The notes below the pieces were generated by a model. The model saw only the letters and a program-made list of their open reading frames with translations, was not told where the DNA came from and searched no databases. From Parasponia andersonii (lineage: Eukaryota; Streptophyta; Magnoliopsida; Rosales; Cannabaceae), in contig JXTB01000528.1 of the NCBI GenBank assembly GCA_002914805.1, positions 187,036 through 251,035 on the forward strand: a DNA stretch of 64,000 nucleotides. The letters are read 5' to 3'. Below, piece by piece: positions 25,875-38,928 of the stretch. The position numbers were made by a program, and so were the translations under genes. How positions within the stretch are numbered: the first letter of the stretch is position 1; the number at the start of each line of letters is the position of its first letter.

Positions 25875-26628
25875 ATCTCGTTTGCATTTTTGTAAATTTA
25901 AACCTGTCCAATAAATTGAAACTTAATTTATAATTTGTCCAAATGTTTATTGGGTAGGTCGGATAACTAGCTTTAGCCTCTTTATTTTTTGAAGAAGAAA
26001 AAAAGAGAGGAAAAAGAGTTAAAAAGTCAACAATTGTAGAATTTGTCTATTCGGCCTTTAAGTTAAACAAAGAAAATAAGGTTATTCTGTTTTTGTTTTT
26101 GAGTTAAAATTTATTTAAAATTTTTTATTTTATCTTAAGAATATAATTATATATGTAAAATAATAAATTAAATACTAAGTATTATCAAATTTGATTAGAT
26201 TGGGATGCATTGTACGAGTTGAAATCAACATTTAATTCATCTTAATTTTGAATAATTGAGTTGAAACTGATATATAATCTGTCAAAATATTAAATAGTCG
26301 AATTAATCAAGTTGTTAATTGATCCGGTTAATTGAGTCGTCAAATTTTCTGACCCGCTTTAATAGAAAAGGTGAATCGCTAAAACAAACGATCATTTAAA
26401 TGAAAATTGAAATAGAATAAAGAGATTTCTTTGTTCCATTTCTTTAAGCCTTAAAAAGAAAAAATCAATAAACAATTTAAAAAACGAGAGGCGAGCCTTG
26501 ATGTATTAGGTGCACTTCTCATCGAAAGGCACGGATACACAATAAATGGAAAATATTCGAATAACAACTACTGACAGGGAGAGAGTAAGCGCATTGGGAG
26601 AGGGTCTTAAACCCTGTAAATTCAATCC

Positions 26629-27279
26629 ATGAAAACGCGAACCCTTTCACCAGCTCTTCTCCGTTTCTTCGCTTTATCTACTACCCCCGACCATAGGCTT
26701 TCTCTCCCTTTTCTCTTCATCCGCCACAACCACAAACTCAAACTCAAACTCAAACTCAAACTCGGATTTTCTTGATTGCCTAATAAATACCTACAAATTT
26801 ACCAAAACACATGCCCTCTCCATCTCCAATCGCTTCCCATCGATTAAGTCCCCCGACAACTCCCAATCATTGCACAGTTTTTTTCGAGAGCTCGGCTTCT
26901 CCGAAACCCAGATACGGACCCTGGTTTTCTCGTCGTCCCAGATCTTGTTTTATAGTTCCAACAAGACCCTCAAGCCAAAGGTCGAGTTTTTCAAGCAGGA
27001 GCTGGGAGTTGAGACTTCTGATCTGGGTAAGTTGTTTTCCAAGTGTCCAATGTTATTGCTTCATAGTTTAAATAATTAGAATTCTCACGCAAATTTATGG
27101 TCATAATGAAAATAACAGAGAGTTTTGGGCAAATGCAAATGGGATTTGGTTACGGACCCACAAAGGTTGCTGGCCAACTGTGCCTTTCTCGAGAGTTTTG
27201 GGATCGTTGGTCCTCAGCTTTCTAGGATGTTGAAGATATACCCACGAGGTTTCCTTATGAAAGAATCTAGACTTAGGAC
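26629..27279 (+). pseudogene. mTERF family gene, 5' half (split by a Gypsy insertion)
   Basis: mTERF proteins are organelle-targeted nucleic-acid-binding helical-repeat proteins that act in plastid or mitochondrial gene expression. The ATG at 26629 opens a basic, Ser/Leu-rich leader that suits an organelle transit peptide. The body frame reads LSISNRF, FFRELGFSETQIRTLVFSS, KTLKPKVEFFKQELGV and LGKLFSKCPMLLLHSL; it then continues as VLGKCKWDLVTDPQ, FLESFGIVGPQLSRMLKIYP and ESRLR, up to the element at 27280. This is the repeated helix pattern of the large plant mTERF clade. The gene is broken: the leader and body are in different frames around the AAACTC repeat (26734-26763), a stop occurs after HSLNN near 27077, and sequence between the two repeat blocks appears lost. 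The second half resumes at 38430. Confidence 0.85.
26734..26763. repeat. (AAACTC)5 in the mTERF leader
   Basis: Five exact AAACTC units lie in the leader-coding part. Each unit is a multiple of three, so changes in copy number alone keep the frame; the frame difference between leader and body must come from another change nearby. The duplicate at 25608-25874 has one unit at this place. Confidence 0.9.
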
Positions 27280-27953
27280 TGTTGCGCGGTTTAAAATTTA
27301 TACCTTGGTTTAACGTAAAAATAGAGAAAAGTTAACTAAGTGGACGTGTCAGGTTGCATGGGTAAGATTAAGTGTGACATTCTCCGAAAGAGATAAGTAC
27401 GACTTTCATCGAATAAGTTAAGTACGACCTCCTCTGAACGAGTTAAGTGCGACCAGAATGAAAAACAAATTAGACTAATATTCGTCAAACGGGTAATCTA
27501 CAAAGAAAAGAAAACAAAAATTTTTCTTTCAAGATCGACCAGTCATCTCATTTAAGTTATTACCCAGTTATATTGTTACTCAAATTGTATTTTCTGATTA
27601 TACAGTTACCCATTCTCATAATTGGGAAACATTGAGCTATCCTCACCTATATAAAGGGAGTTTAATGCAGTTGTAGGGGATCTTTTTTGATCTTTTGAAC
27701 TTTTTAGACTTTTATTTCTTCTTTTCGGACAACACTGTATTTTAGCTCTTAGAATTTCATCCTTGAGACTTAACAAAACTCTTGTAATTTTCCAGAAAAT
27801 AGTGAAAAACAGTGGATGTAAGCTCATTTTTTTTGGGGCCGAACCACTATAAAATTCTTGTCTTTTTACTTGTTTTGACTCATCAACCCTTTTCACGCAC
27901 AAGCCATATCTTGCAATTTCCTAAATTTATTATTGACAAAACCTCCGTCAACA
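27280..27953 (+). repeat. 5' LTR of the Gypsy element
   Basis: The LTR starts TGTTG and ends CCGTCAACA. It aligns with 37780-38429 over its whole length. CTATATAAAGGGAG near 27648 is the likely promoter TATA box. The primer-binding region follows directly. Confidence 0.9.
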
Positions 27954-30900
27954 ATTGGTGCTAGAAGGAGGGCTATTCCAACAGGAAATATTGTCAATTC
28001 TGCTTCTTTCAATAATGCCAAACACCAGAAATACCAGAACTAGCCAAAATCATCCCCAAAGTACTGCTGCTGCGTAAGTAGATCCTGCTTAGGATCAATC
28101 TACCGCGACCGCACCAGAAAATATTGTCCAAAGATAGGATTGCATGGAGACGACACTGGTGAACTTTCAGCAAATCACTAGTCAGATTAATGACTCTCTA
28201 CGATGACTTGCTGAGGGACAGATGGTGACTCCGCCACTACACGAACATCCCAGAAAACATCATGCTCAACAACCTAAGAGAGAAATTAAGATCCTGGAGA
28301 CGGGGAACCGCGACCAGTTTAAAACCTGGCAAGAGCGTTATGGAGATTGCATCTCCAAGAGAAAAAGCAAGGTCGCAAACTTCTCTCTGGACTCTGGTAC
28401 TGAAAGTTCGAGCACTGATCGTGATCATAGACAACTTTCTCAGAGAGCGACTATCAATCGTGATTGTCTAGACAACGAGCAAAAACATCAATCGAGGAGT
28501 GTTGAAAGAATCAATAGGAAGTCTCGACAGAATCCTACAGACTTGAGACAACATCTAGATCAGTGACATATTCAGGAGCGATCCACATCGCATCACAACG
28601 ACTGAGGTCGATCTCGTCGTACTACTTCATTGGAATCCCTGAGGTTGCAGTATACCCTGCCTAACCAACCCGCCTTATATCGTGATAATGACCAGAGGCC
28701 ACTCTTACCAACAGTAAGAGAGAATGTTCTCCCTCTGAATGTCGATGTTCATAATTTGAGGATTGCATTAGATACACTTGCAGGTTGGGACGATGAGCTC
28801 ACTGATGGGTATCATCAATTGCCATTCAGCGAAGAGGTTCGAGCTGCCGCCTTACCTGTTGGATTTAAACTTCCCACTATAAACACTTTTAATGGGAAAA
28901 CTGATCTACAAGACCATATGGATCACTTCAGCAACCTGATGGAACTTTATCGTGTTGATGATCTCGCACGAAGACTCAAGTCTGGTTCAATCTCGTCCTG
29001 GCAAGAGCTTCAGAATGCATTCTTGAGGTAATTCCAGGCCGCAAAGAATTTTACTGTTCCACTGGTCAGTATGTCTGCTGTTCGGCAAGGCCCGGAGGAA
29101 ACTCTACGATCTTACCTAAATCGTTTTACTTCAGAGTTGGCAAATGTCAATAACCTACCTGAGAGAGGAGTTTTAACTCTAATGATGGCTGGGGTACGAC
29201 CAGAGACAAAACTCTGGGAAGAGTTACTAGAATGAGAATGCAGAACTCTTGAAGACTTCTATTGAAAGGTTGGTCGATATCTAAGGGTGGAATCTTCATG
29301 CGAAAATCTTCATAAGATGACAAAGGGAGGAGGAAAGGATACTGCTAAAGATGCGACCACAAATAATAACAATAATGACAAGAAGTCAAACAAAAGGAGT
29401 AATGAACATTCGACTGAGAAGTAGCCTAAACAGAAAAAATAAGAGATTCCAAGAGCTCCCATGAGGTTCAATAACTATACTAAACTGAACGCACCCATAG
29501 ATCATATCTATGCAGTCACAAACCAACAGGAGCAGTATCATCATCCAGAACCAATGAAAAGAGATAGAGTGAGGTGCGACTCCAACAAGTTTTGCCGGTA
29601 TCACAATGACATTGGACATGATACCAATAACTACTTTGCCCTGAAAGATGAGATCGAAAGATTAATTAAAGAAGGGCGGCTGCAGTAGTACACTAGACAG
29701 AATGATAAAAGGAGAGAAGAAAATCAACAGTGACCTCCAGAAATTCAATGCGAGGTGTGAACTATTTTCGGAGGACCGCACGTTGGTGGAGATTCCAAGA
29801 GAGTACAGGATAGGTACGTGTGAGAAGCCCGACAGCAACCATTAACTAATGTCATGCATCTTGAGCAGCGACCACAAAAGTTTCAACGGGTACCGGATAT
29901 GGATATTACCTTCACGGAGCAAGATGCCAGGGATGTCCATTATCCGCACAATGATGCGTTGGTCATAAAGATCAATTATGGAAGCACGCAACTATGGCGA
30001 GTATTGATCAATAATGAAAATGCCATTGACATCTTGTACTTTGACGCCTTCAAGAAGATGGATTTGAGTGAAAGCGACCTAAAGCCCGCTGTCACTCCAC
30101 TTTACGGATTTACTGGTAACAGCATAATGTCTAGGGGCATGATTGAGTTAATAGTCAACGTTAGAACTTACCCTAGGGTTTCAACGATAATGACCCAATT
30201 CTTAGTTGTGGATTGTCCCTCTGCATTTAATGTTTTACTAGGAAGACCAACACTGAGGGAGTTTCGAGCGGTTACTTCAATCTACCACCTCGCTATGAAC
30301 TTCCCAACTCAACATGGAGTAGGCGAAGTGTGAGGCAACCAATATGATGCGAAGACTTGTTATAATAACTCAATAAAGCTCGCAACAAAAGATATAACAT
30401 CTCGCACAATGATGGTCTAACTACAAAGAGAAGCATCAAGGGAAGCGTCAGGAGAAGCGTCAAGCAAAGCGTCAGCCAGAGTGTCAATCGAAGACCTCGA
30501 CCCTCGAGAAATCAATGAAGAGGTCAAAACTGGACCTATAGAAGACTTGGAAGATTTGCCGATTGATAGGTCTTCGAAAGTTATAAAAATCGGAACAAAA
30601 CTTCCAGAATCTGTGCGAGCTTCATTGGTTGCTTTTCTGAAATCAATCTTGGATATCTTCGCATGGCAACATTCGGATATGATGGGAATTGATCCGAGTA
30701 TCATGTGTCACCGCCTCAATATAGATACGACAAAGAAGCATGTATGACAAAAAAAGAGAGTCATGAATCCAGAACGCTACGTCGCATTGAAAGAAGAGGT
30801 AGAGAAGTTGCTCGAAATTAGATTCATTAGGGAATCTTTTTACCCAAACTGACTTGTAAACCCAGTTTTAGTAAAGAAATCCAATGGGAAGTGGAGAACT

Positions 30901-33812
30901 TGTATTGATTTTACCGACCTCAACAAAGCATGCCCGAAAGACAGTTTTCCTCTTCCAAGAATCGACCAACTTGTAGGTGCGACATCGGGGCATGAACTCT
31001 TAAACTTCATGGACGCATACTCTGGATATAATCAAATCCCCATGTACGACCTAGATGAGGAGTATACTTCGTTTATAACTGACCGAGGATTATACTGTTA
31101 CAAGAGGATGCCCTTCGGACTCATTAACGCAGGAGCAACTTATCAGCGTCTCGTCAATATGATGTTTGCAAGACAAATTGGCACGACAATGGAAGTTTAT
31201 GTTGATGACATGCTGGTTAAGTCGAAGAAAGCAGAAGATCACGTACAGCATCTTGATGAAATGTTCAAAGTTCTTCGAAAATACCAGATGAGGCTAAATT
31301 CCCAGAAGTGCGCATTCGGGGTAGGATCTGGAAAGTTCCAGGGGTTCATGGTCAACCAGCGAGGAATCGAGGCTAACCTTAGAAGATACAAGCATTAATC
31401 GATATGCAATCCCCCCGCAAACTCAAAGATGTACAGAGCCTGGCAGGAAGAGTGGCCGCATTGAGTCGATTTGTATCCAGGTCAACAGATAAGTGCCAAC
31501 CATTCTTTGAAATATTGAAGGGTTCGAAGAGGTTCGAGTGGATAGAAGAATGCGAGCAGGTGTTTCAAGAATTAAAAGCACACTTAGGTTCTCCTCCACT
31601 CTTGTCAAAGCCAAATCCCAAGGAAGAATTATATTTATACCTCGTTATTTCTAAATATGCGACAAGTGTTGCGTTAATTTGAGAACAAGAAAAGATACAG
31701 CGACCAGTATACTACGTAAGTAAAAGACTGCTCGATGCCAAAACAAGATATCTAGAGATGGAAAAATTGGCATTAGCACTCATCGTCGCATCCAGGAAAC
31801 TTCGACCTTATTTTCATGCGCACACCATCAAAGTTTTCACGAATTTTCCATTAAAGCAGGTTCTACAAAAACTCGAGGCTTCAGGACGACTACTTAAATG
31901 GGCAGTTGAGTTGAGTCAGTTTGACATCGATTTTCAACCCTACACAACAATTAAAGGGCAAGCTTTCGCAGATTTCATTGCAGAATTCACATATGATGTC
32001 AATCTTCCCACAGAAGTAACCGAAAAACCTGCTACAGATTTATCAAGATTGTGGAAGCTTTACGTCGATGGATCGTCAAATGAGAGTGGAGCTGGTGCGG
32101 GCTTAGTACTAATCAGTCCTGAAGGGCATAATATTCATTATGCACTTCGCTTCAAATTTCCAGCATCGAATAATGAGGCAGAATATGAAGCATTGATAGC
32201 CAGGCTAAAACTCGCACAAGAAATGAAGGTCGAAATGATTGAGGTATACAGTGATTCCCAGCTGGTCGTTTGTCAAGTGATCGGCGAGTATCAAGCAACA
32301 GGAGAGAGAATGATGGCTTATATACAGGAGGTACAAAGATTATTCTCAACATTTACTACCTATAAAATTCAACTTCTTCCTCACATTAAGAATACTCGGG
32401 CAGATGCTCTAGCTAAGCTTGCCTCAACAAAAGATGCCGAATTACTAAAGGTGGTCCCTGTCGAGTTTCTTACAAAACCAAGTATCGAAGCAGAGCCTCA
32501 AATAGCTATGACGGTTGACAAAAAATCATCGTGGATGGATCCTATAATGAAGTATATACAAAATAGCAATCTCCCTGAAAACAAAGACGACGCAAAGCGA
32601 CTTCGAATGAAAGCAACTCGCTATATTATCTATGATGAGAAGCTTTATCGAAGAAGTCTTAGTGCGCCGTTATTGTTATGTGTCAATGAAGAAAAAGTAC
32701 ACTACATTATAAGGGAAATTCACGAAGGAATATATGGAAATCATTCCGGAGGGTAGGCACTTGCGAACAAGGTTCTCAGACAAGGGTACTTTTGGCCAAC
32801 TATGAAAAAGAATACAATGGAATTTACTAGGAGGTGTGACAAATGTCAATGATTTGCAACTATTCCTAGAGTGTCACCTGTTCCTTTCACTCCAATGACT
32901 AGTCTATGGCCATTTGCAGTATGAGGAATTGATATTATCAGAATGCTTCCATTGGCGTGAGGTGGATTGAAGTATATAGTGGTCGCAATTGATTATTTCA
33001 CCAAGTGAACAGAAGCTGAAGCCTTAAGTACCATTTCTGTAAAGAAGATGATAGATTTTGTTTACAAATCTATAATCTGCTGTTATGGTATACCGCATAC
33101 CATAATTTCTGATAATGGGAAACAATTTGACTGCGATGAGTTCCGTAACTTTTGCGACAACTTAGGCATCAAGAAGAATTTCTCTGCTGTTGTTCATCCA
33201 CAAGCCAATGGACAGGTCAAAGTGATAAATAAAATACTTAAACAGAATATAAAGACGATGTTGGAAGAGCATAAAAGAGCTTGGCCAGAAGTACTCCCTG
33301 AAGTTTTATGGGCTTGTCGCATCACTCAACGAACCACTACTGGAGAGAGTCCATTCTTTTTAGCTTACAGATATGAAGCAATGGTTCCGATTGAAATTGG
33401 TGCGAGCTCTCTACGACGATTAACCTATGAACAAGATCACAACAAAGCACTAATGAGGATTAAGCTCGATCTTTTAGAAGAAAGGCACAAGTCGTCTTAG
33501 CTTCGAATCACATCATATCAACAGTGCACTGCTCGATATTATAACTCTAAATCAGAAGAAAATGATTTGAAGTTGGTAAACTTGTTCTTCGGCAAGTCCT
33601 ACCTAATAATAAAGGATACGGTGCTGGTGTATTTGGACCCTCTTGGGAAGGACCATATGTTATTGATACCATCATTCGACCTGAGACATATAAGCTAGCT
33701 CGCACTGGTGGACAAAAGATCGAGCATGCCTGGAATGCAGAACAACTTCGTCGTTATTATCAGTAAATCTTCATGTATATTTTCATATTTTTTCAACGAC
33801 CTGGGGGGCATA

Positions 33813-33956
33813 TTGTATTCGTCATTCGTGGGACATCTTGTATTCGTCATTCATGGAACATCTTGTATTCGTCATTCGTTAATAAATATATCTACTTGAA
33901 TTCGTCATTCGTTGTTCGTCATTCGTTATTCGACATTCGTTATTCGACATTCATCG
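33813..33956 (+). repeat. tandem repeats between integrase and antisense frames of the Gypsy element
   Basis: A 25-bp unit, TTGTATTCGTCATTCGTGGG plus ACATC, starts at 33813, 33838 and 33863. It is followed by shorter TTCGTCATTCGT and TTCGACATTCGT units up to about 33956. Plant Tat/Ogre elements are known to carry variable tandem repeats downstream of the integrase, so this position fits the family. Confidence 0.85.
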
Positions 33957-34617
33957 CATTAATCAATAAGGATGTTTTCTCTTTGATTATTCAATTTGGT
34001 TCACCTTTTATTGTTTTATGGCAGTCTTCTAACACCATAAAACTCGGGAGGCAGTAGGATCAGAATATTATCTCCTACTCACTTCCTAAGGGACTATGCA
34101 AACGTCCATTTAGAGGAGTTGGAATGTTAGATCGCTAAAAATTTCTAAAATTTCTTAAAATCTTAGGATTTTCTCCTCGCTTCATGCCTTAGCATATCGT
34201 ATTACGCAATTTCCCTCCTCGAGCAACAAAATAACTAAGCAAAACGTTCATTATTCGATGTGATATATTGCTATATTTACATTTTACCCTAGAACTTTTG
34301 AAAAACAGTATTGAGTTTGCATCACTCATACTTGCTGTTTTCTTAAGCGACCTAATCTATCATGACACAACCATTGTAAGTGTGTTGGATTTGAATCGCA
34401 ATAGCATATCGATCAGTCACCTAGTGATTGACTACTTGATTAAATTAATTATCTTTATATTATAACGTAGTGTTTTGATTGTTTTGCAGGAATAAATATC
34501 TGACAAGAAAGCATTCATTAAAAAAGCTCGCACCTGTATGCAAGCAAAGAATTACAAATAAAAAAGAGACCAAGCTCGCATTAATCTGAAGTTATAAGAA
34601 AATAAGAATACAAATTT

Positions 34618-36750
34618 TTATGCAGATGTGCTCGCTCCACTATCTCTAGTTTTGGTAGCTTCCGCTTTCTTCCAACTCTGGACAAGCTCGACCACGTCTT
34701 CGCCAAGGATGGAAAAGTCGAAGTCCGAATACTCGCAGAAGATGTTATATATTATGGTTGACGAGGTGATGTCACTGGCTTTTTCTTCGAGCTCCTTGCT
34801 ATCGGTGGCCTTGAACTCTTCTATAGTCTTGTGAGCCACTTCCGTCGTTGCCTTCTCTAGGATATCTGAATACTCAGACATTGTCTTCTCAAGTTCTTTA
34901 ATTTTTTCTTCGAGCTTTTCCTTGGCCAGATTCTCACATAGCTGCTGATTCTTCAATGCGAAGGATTTTTTCTCTTCCTCGTGAGCCTTCTCCGAATCCT
35001 CGAGTGCTTGGGTTATTTCATCAACTTTTTCAGCCTTTTCCATACACTCGAGGATCGGGTCATGTATCAAGACAGCAGCTGTAGTGGTCTGAAAATATAA
35101 CACATCAATACCAGAAAAAAATGCGTTGAAAAGCGAAAATAAAATATGCTTACATTTGCCAACATCCTCATCGCAGAACCGAAGGCAACCTTAGCTGATC
35201 GTCGCTTCATCCTCGCCCAGCAATCTTCAGAAGTGAAGCGATCAATGAAAGCCGCGCTCATACCAGCCTTCTCCGGCAGTTGGTTAAGGAGTGTGAAAAG
35301 CTCCTCATCTTTATCAACATGGTTCAGACCTTCATAAGAAGTGGTCATCTCCTTGGATGGATCAGGGTGGCTCGTAGTTTGAGGCTGAGGAGGAGGCAAG
35401 CTTGTCGAGATATCCTTGAAGGCGACTTTTCGTTTCTTTGAAGTGTCGACCTTCTTTTTCCCTTTTGTCGTCAAAGGAGGTGTACTCTCTAGCATCTTGG
35501 ACTTTGCCATTGACCCCAGAGTGGAAGGCGGTGTTCGTAGTCTGCTGCCAATAATCATTTCTATACAAATATATGAGTCAGCATGCGAGGTGACATAATG
35601 CGATAAAAAAAAAGAGGGAAAAAATAATTACCTTCTTGTTGTTGAGAAATTAGTGGTGATGTGGCTTCTGGAGATGATGGTTCCGAGGTTGTAGGAGTGA
35701 CAAGTGCTTTTCGTTTCCTAGATTTGGAAGATGAAGCATTATTTTCCTTCTACTCCCTCGACTTCTTCTTCTTCGAGCTCGAGGGTCTGGTCGAACGGAC
35801 AGTGGAGTCCGGGAAAGTGACCCCCTTTGGAAGCAGTCTACAGGCGATTAAGTTCTTGGATGTCCCAAGTTTTTTCCAATCAAATTCTTCGCTCAGAAGG
35901 TTGTTTATTTTATAAACCCTTGCGAGCTATTCTCTGGAGAGTCCTGGTCGTTCCCTATTATCTGCGATGACATACGAGTGCGATCAGAATAACATATTTA
36001 TGAAGAGAAGGCAGTAAACTTAAAGTTACCTACTAGAGTTCTGAAAGAAGCCGTTATCTGCATAGTCAAAGTGGAAAATGGACTTTTCCATTTTCCCATA
36101 TTGTTGCGGACCCCGTAGATAGTTTTTATGACTTGGTTTGACCACTTGCTCGCATAGAAGAAGCCGAAGTCTGATTGGTTTGATTTCACTTGGTAAAACC
36201 AAGCGAATTCTTCAGGAGTGGGAGTTTCAAAACCTAATTTATGGTATAATATATACAGACCTACCATATATCTATATGTATTTGGAGTTAGTTGGAAAGG
36301 GACGACCCCATAGTAATCGACGATTGATTTTATGTATGGATGAAGTGAGAGGTAGATCTCACACTTGAGAACTACTTCGGAGATTGAGGCAATTCCGCGA
36401 GGTGGTGTGCGTGGTCGATTGAACTCCATGGGAAGGCGAAGAGGGATGTCAATCTTATAGTTGCATACGATCTTGCTGAGCTTATTTGTTGTGCAGCTCG
36501 TCCTTATATCTGTACACGACCAATCTCTCTCCACATATTGATAACCCGTTATGAAAGCAGGGGCATCCCTGATATACCGAGGCCACTGGTCCTGAGGGAG
36601 GTCACCTATGCGAGGACTATTTTACCTGACCCCGGTTATCTCTACTTCGGGTTCTAGCTCAAGATAATCTTCGAGGTTTATGGTACTAATACTGGTATTG
36701 GAATATTCTCCTGAAAATGCATTCCCTTCCCTAAAATCCTCACTACTAGA
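34618..36750 (-). other. antisense coding region inside the Gypsy element
   Basis: On the strand opposite to gag-pol, several open frames follow each other from about 36750 down to 34618. The middle part has a compact hydrophobic/aromatic domain (LSLHPYIKSIVDYYG, FAWFYQVK). The last part is a Glu/Lys-rich coiled coil (about 35100-34800). Some Tat-lineage elements, such as Grande and Retand, carry an extra antisense ORF between pol and the 3' LTR. The domain resembles what databases call a putative plant transposon protein, from memory. Its function is unknown. It belongs to a fossil element and its present state is not whole. Confidence 0.7.
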
Positions 36751-37779
36751 CATCTGAAAAGAAATACGAATGGGTTTATTCCTATGCGAGCATCAAGGAT
36801 CTTTGCTATATGCAAGCAATTTTGGAGGGTCATCCTAGGATTGCATTAACAAGCCACCGATCGGATTTTTTCTAATCGATCTACGTATTCATAAAAATTG
36901 TTCGAGCAGTTATTTGATAATTCATCAAAAAAAGGGAGTTTCAAACTCAGACCCCAAAAACTCTTTTACGAGTTCGTCTCTGTCAATCATCTAAAAGAGA
37001 GTCTATTCTATAAATTCATGGAGGGGATCTGAAAAATTCCCATTTCAGTCTATCTGAGTGTGGGATGGGTTCTTATTTAGGGCATTTAGGCTCTATAATT
37101 TATTTCAATTTCTAGAAATAAAATCTGTAAATGAGTTTTCTGAACAGACAAAGAACAATAAGAGAGAGAGGATATATACTAACCTTTCTTCAAAGACAGA
37201 GGGATCAAGATGTAGTCTAAAGGATTGCGGTGATAGCTTCGTCGGAGAAGAGGCTGAAAGTTGTACGAGCTGAAGAACAAGACGATGCCGAAAGAATTGC
37301 TTTATGAACGCTTCGGGTTTCGAGAAAGAGAGAAACAACAAACGATAGGGTTTTTATTTTTGAAGAGAAGGCGGATTGATTTTTGAGCATCGTCCAATCA
37401 CAGCCGTAGATCAAGGTATTTAATTTTTAGATCCAAAGGCCGAAGTTCACGTAGGATTTGATTTTCTGAAATTAAATCGGTATCTTTTTAAAATTTGAAA
37501 TAAATCGATTTAAGACAACAGCTGGCGTCATCGCTATCATTGTGTCTGCTCAAAGCATGGAAAAGTATCCTCGAGTTTTGCTATTCTTCTGAGAAAAAGT
37601 GACATGTGGTTTCGTCTGTTAGAAAAAGGTACGCGTGATCTTGAAAAGGTAAGATTTGAGATCTGGCGACTCTTTGAAGATCTCAAGTCTAGGTCATGAC
37701 ATCGCATTTTTTAAGCTCGCACTTATAATAGAAGGAAGCTTCATTTTGTCCTAAAGAACTAATGGAGCTAAGGGACAAT

Positions 37780-38429
37780 TGTTGTGTGGTCTAAAACCTA
37801 TATGTTGGTCAAAGCCAAAAAGAGAAAAGTTGACCAAGTGGACGTATCAGGTCGCATGAGTAAAATTAAGTGCGACCTCCACCGAATAAGTTAAGTACGA
37901 CCTCCTCTGAACGAGTTAAGTGCGACCAGAATAAAAAAAAAAACTAGACTAAGTTTCGTCAAATGGGTAATTTATAGAGAAAGAGAAACAAAAGTTTTTC
38001 TTTCAAGATCGACCAGTCATCTCATTTAAGTTATTATCCAGTTATATTGTTACTTAAATTGTATTTTTTGATTATACAATTACTCATTCTCACAATTGGG
38101 AAACATTGAGCTATCCTCATCTATATAAAGGGAGTTCAACGTAGTTATAGGGGATCTTTTTTGATCTTTTGAACTTTTTAGACTTTTACTTCTTCTTTCT
38201 GGACAACACTCTGTATTTTAGCTCTTAGAATTTCATCCTTGAGACTTAACCAAACTCTTGTAATTCTCCAGAAAATTGTGAAAAACAGTGGATGTAGGCT
38301 CATCTTTTTTGGGGTTGAACCACTATAAAATTCTTGTCTCTTTACTTGTTTTGACTCATCAACCCTTTTCACACACAAGCTACGTCTTTTAATTTTTCAA
38401 ATTTATTGTTGACAAAACCTCCGTCAACA
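37780..38429 (+). repeat. 3' LTR of the Gypsy element
   Basis: The LTR starts TGTTG after a purine-rich tract (GGAGCTAAGGGACAAT) and ends CAACA at the junction with mTERF sequence. It is collinear with the 5' LTR, with scattered substitutions and small length differences. Confidence 0.9.
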
Positions 38430-38928
38430 GGGATGCTATTTCGAGGGTTTTGGATACGGGTTTCTCTTCGGATTCTATGATGATCCACCATGCGGTCCAA
38501 ACAGTAGGTAGCATGAGCAATGAGACATTAGAGAAAAAATTTGACGTGCTTCGTAGTTTTGGGTTTTCTGAGTGTGAATGCCTTTTGATGTTTAGAAAGC
38601 ACCCTCTATGCTTAGGGTCTCCGAGGAGAAGAAGCTCAAGTTGGGACTTGATTTCTTCTTGAGTACAGCTGGGTTCAAAAAGTCGGTGTTGATTCGGACA
38701 CCATCATTGTTTATGCATGGCATGGAGAAAAGGGTGACTCCTCGGTACAAGGTTTTGCAGGTTTTGAAATCGAAAAGATTGTTTTAGAATAAGCCAAATT
38801 TTTACACTATATTGCTTTATAAGGAGGATAAGTTCTTGGAAGAATTTATATTGAAGTTTAGAGATGACGCAGAGGAACTCTTGGAAGCTTACAAGGGTCA
38901 TTTTTCAGATTCCACTAAAGGAGAATAA
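38430..38928 (+). pseudogene. mTERF family gene, 3' half (split by a Gypsy insertion)
   Basis: The coding pattern left off at ESRLR (27279) resumes here as DAISRVLDTGFSSDSMMIHH, then ETLEKKFDVLRSFGFSE and CLLMFRKHP. This is the next mTERF repeat in the order known for the family. Near 38617 the reading changes frame and continues as KKLKLGLDFFLSTAGFKKSV, then PRYKVLQVLKSKRL. A stop occurs near 38788, followed by EDAEELLEAYKG-like C-terminal sequence (here DDAEELLEAYKGHFSD) ending at TAA 38926-38928. With the 5' half this makes a nearly full-length mTERF gene body interrupted by the retroelement. At least one frameshift and one stop in this half make it a pseudogene. No intact partner copy lies in the window. 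Confidence 0.85.

Larger units (their letters stand above)
27280..38429 (+). mobile_element. Ty3/Gypsy retrotransposon, Tat-type, inserted in the mTERF gene
   Basis: Two similar direct repeats (LTRs 27280-27953 and 37780-38429) bound an 11.15 kb element. The parts, in order on the plus strand, are: primer-binding region just after 27953 (ATTGGTGCTAGAAGG); Gag about 28.6-29.7 kb, with a CRYHNDIGH zinc-finger-like motif; protease about 29.9-30.3 kb; reverse transcriptase about 30.7-31.4 kb, with YVDDMLV; RNase H; a second RNase H-like domain (YVDGSSNESGAGAGLVL, NNEAEYEAL) about 32.0-32.5 kb; integrase about 32.7-33.5 kb; a tandem-repeat stretch; and antisense frames. The second RNase H and antisense frames point to the Tat lineage. 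The element is broken by many changes. The LTRs differ at roughly 6-8 percent by eye, suggesting an insertion of a few million years, depending on the rate. The flanking 5-mers (AGGAC / GGGAT) are only partly alike. Confidence 0.93.

Noticed and set aside
27606-27902. Minus-strand frame repeated at 38178-38378 as a duplicated gene
   Set aside because: Both frames lie within the two LTRs of the Gypsy element, which explains the repetition.
37058-37414. Short frames on both strands before the Gypsy 3' LTR as an extra gene
   Set aside because: They overlap each other, are short and lie in the non-coding upstream part of the antisense region; no domain seen.
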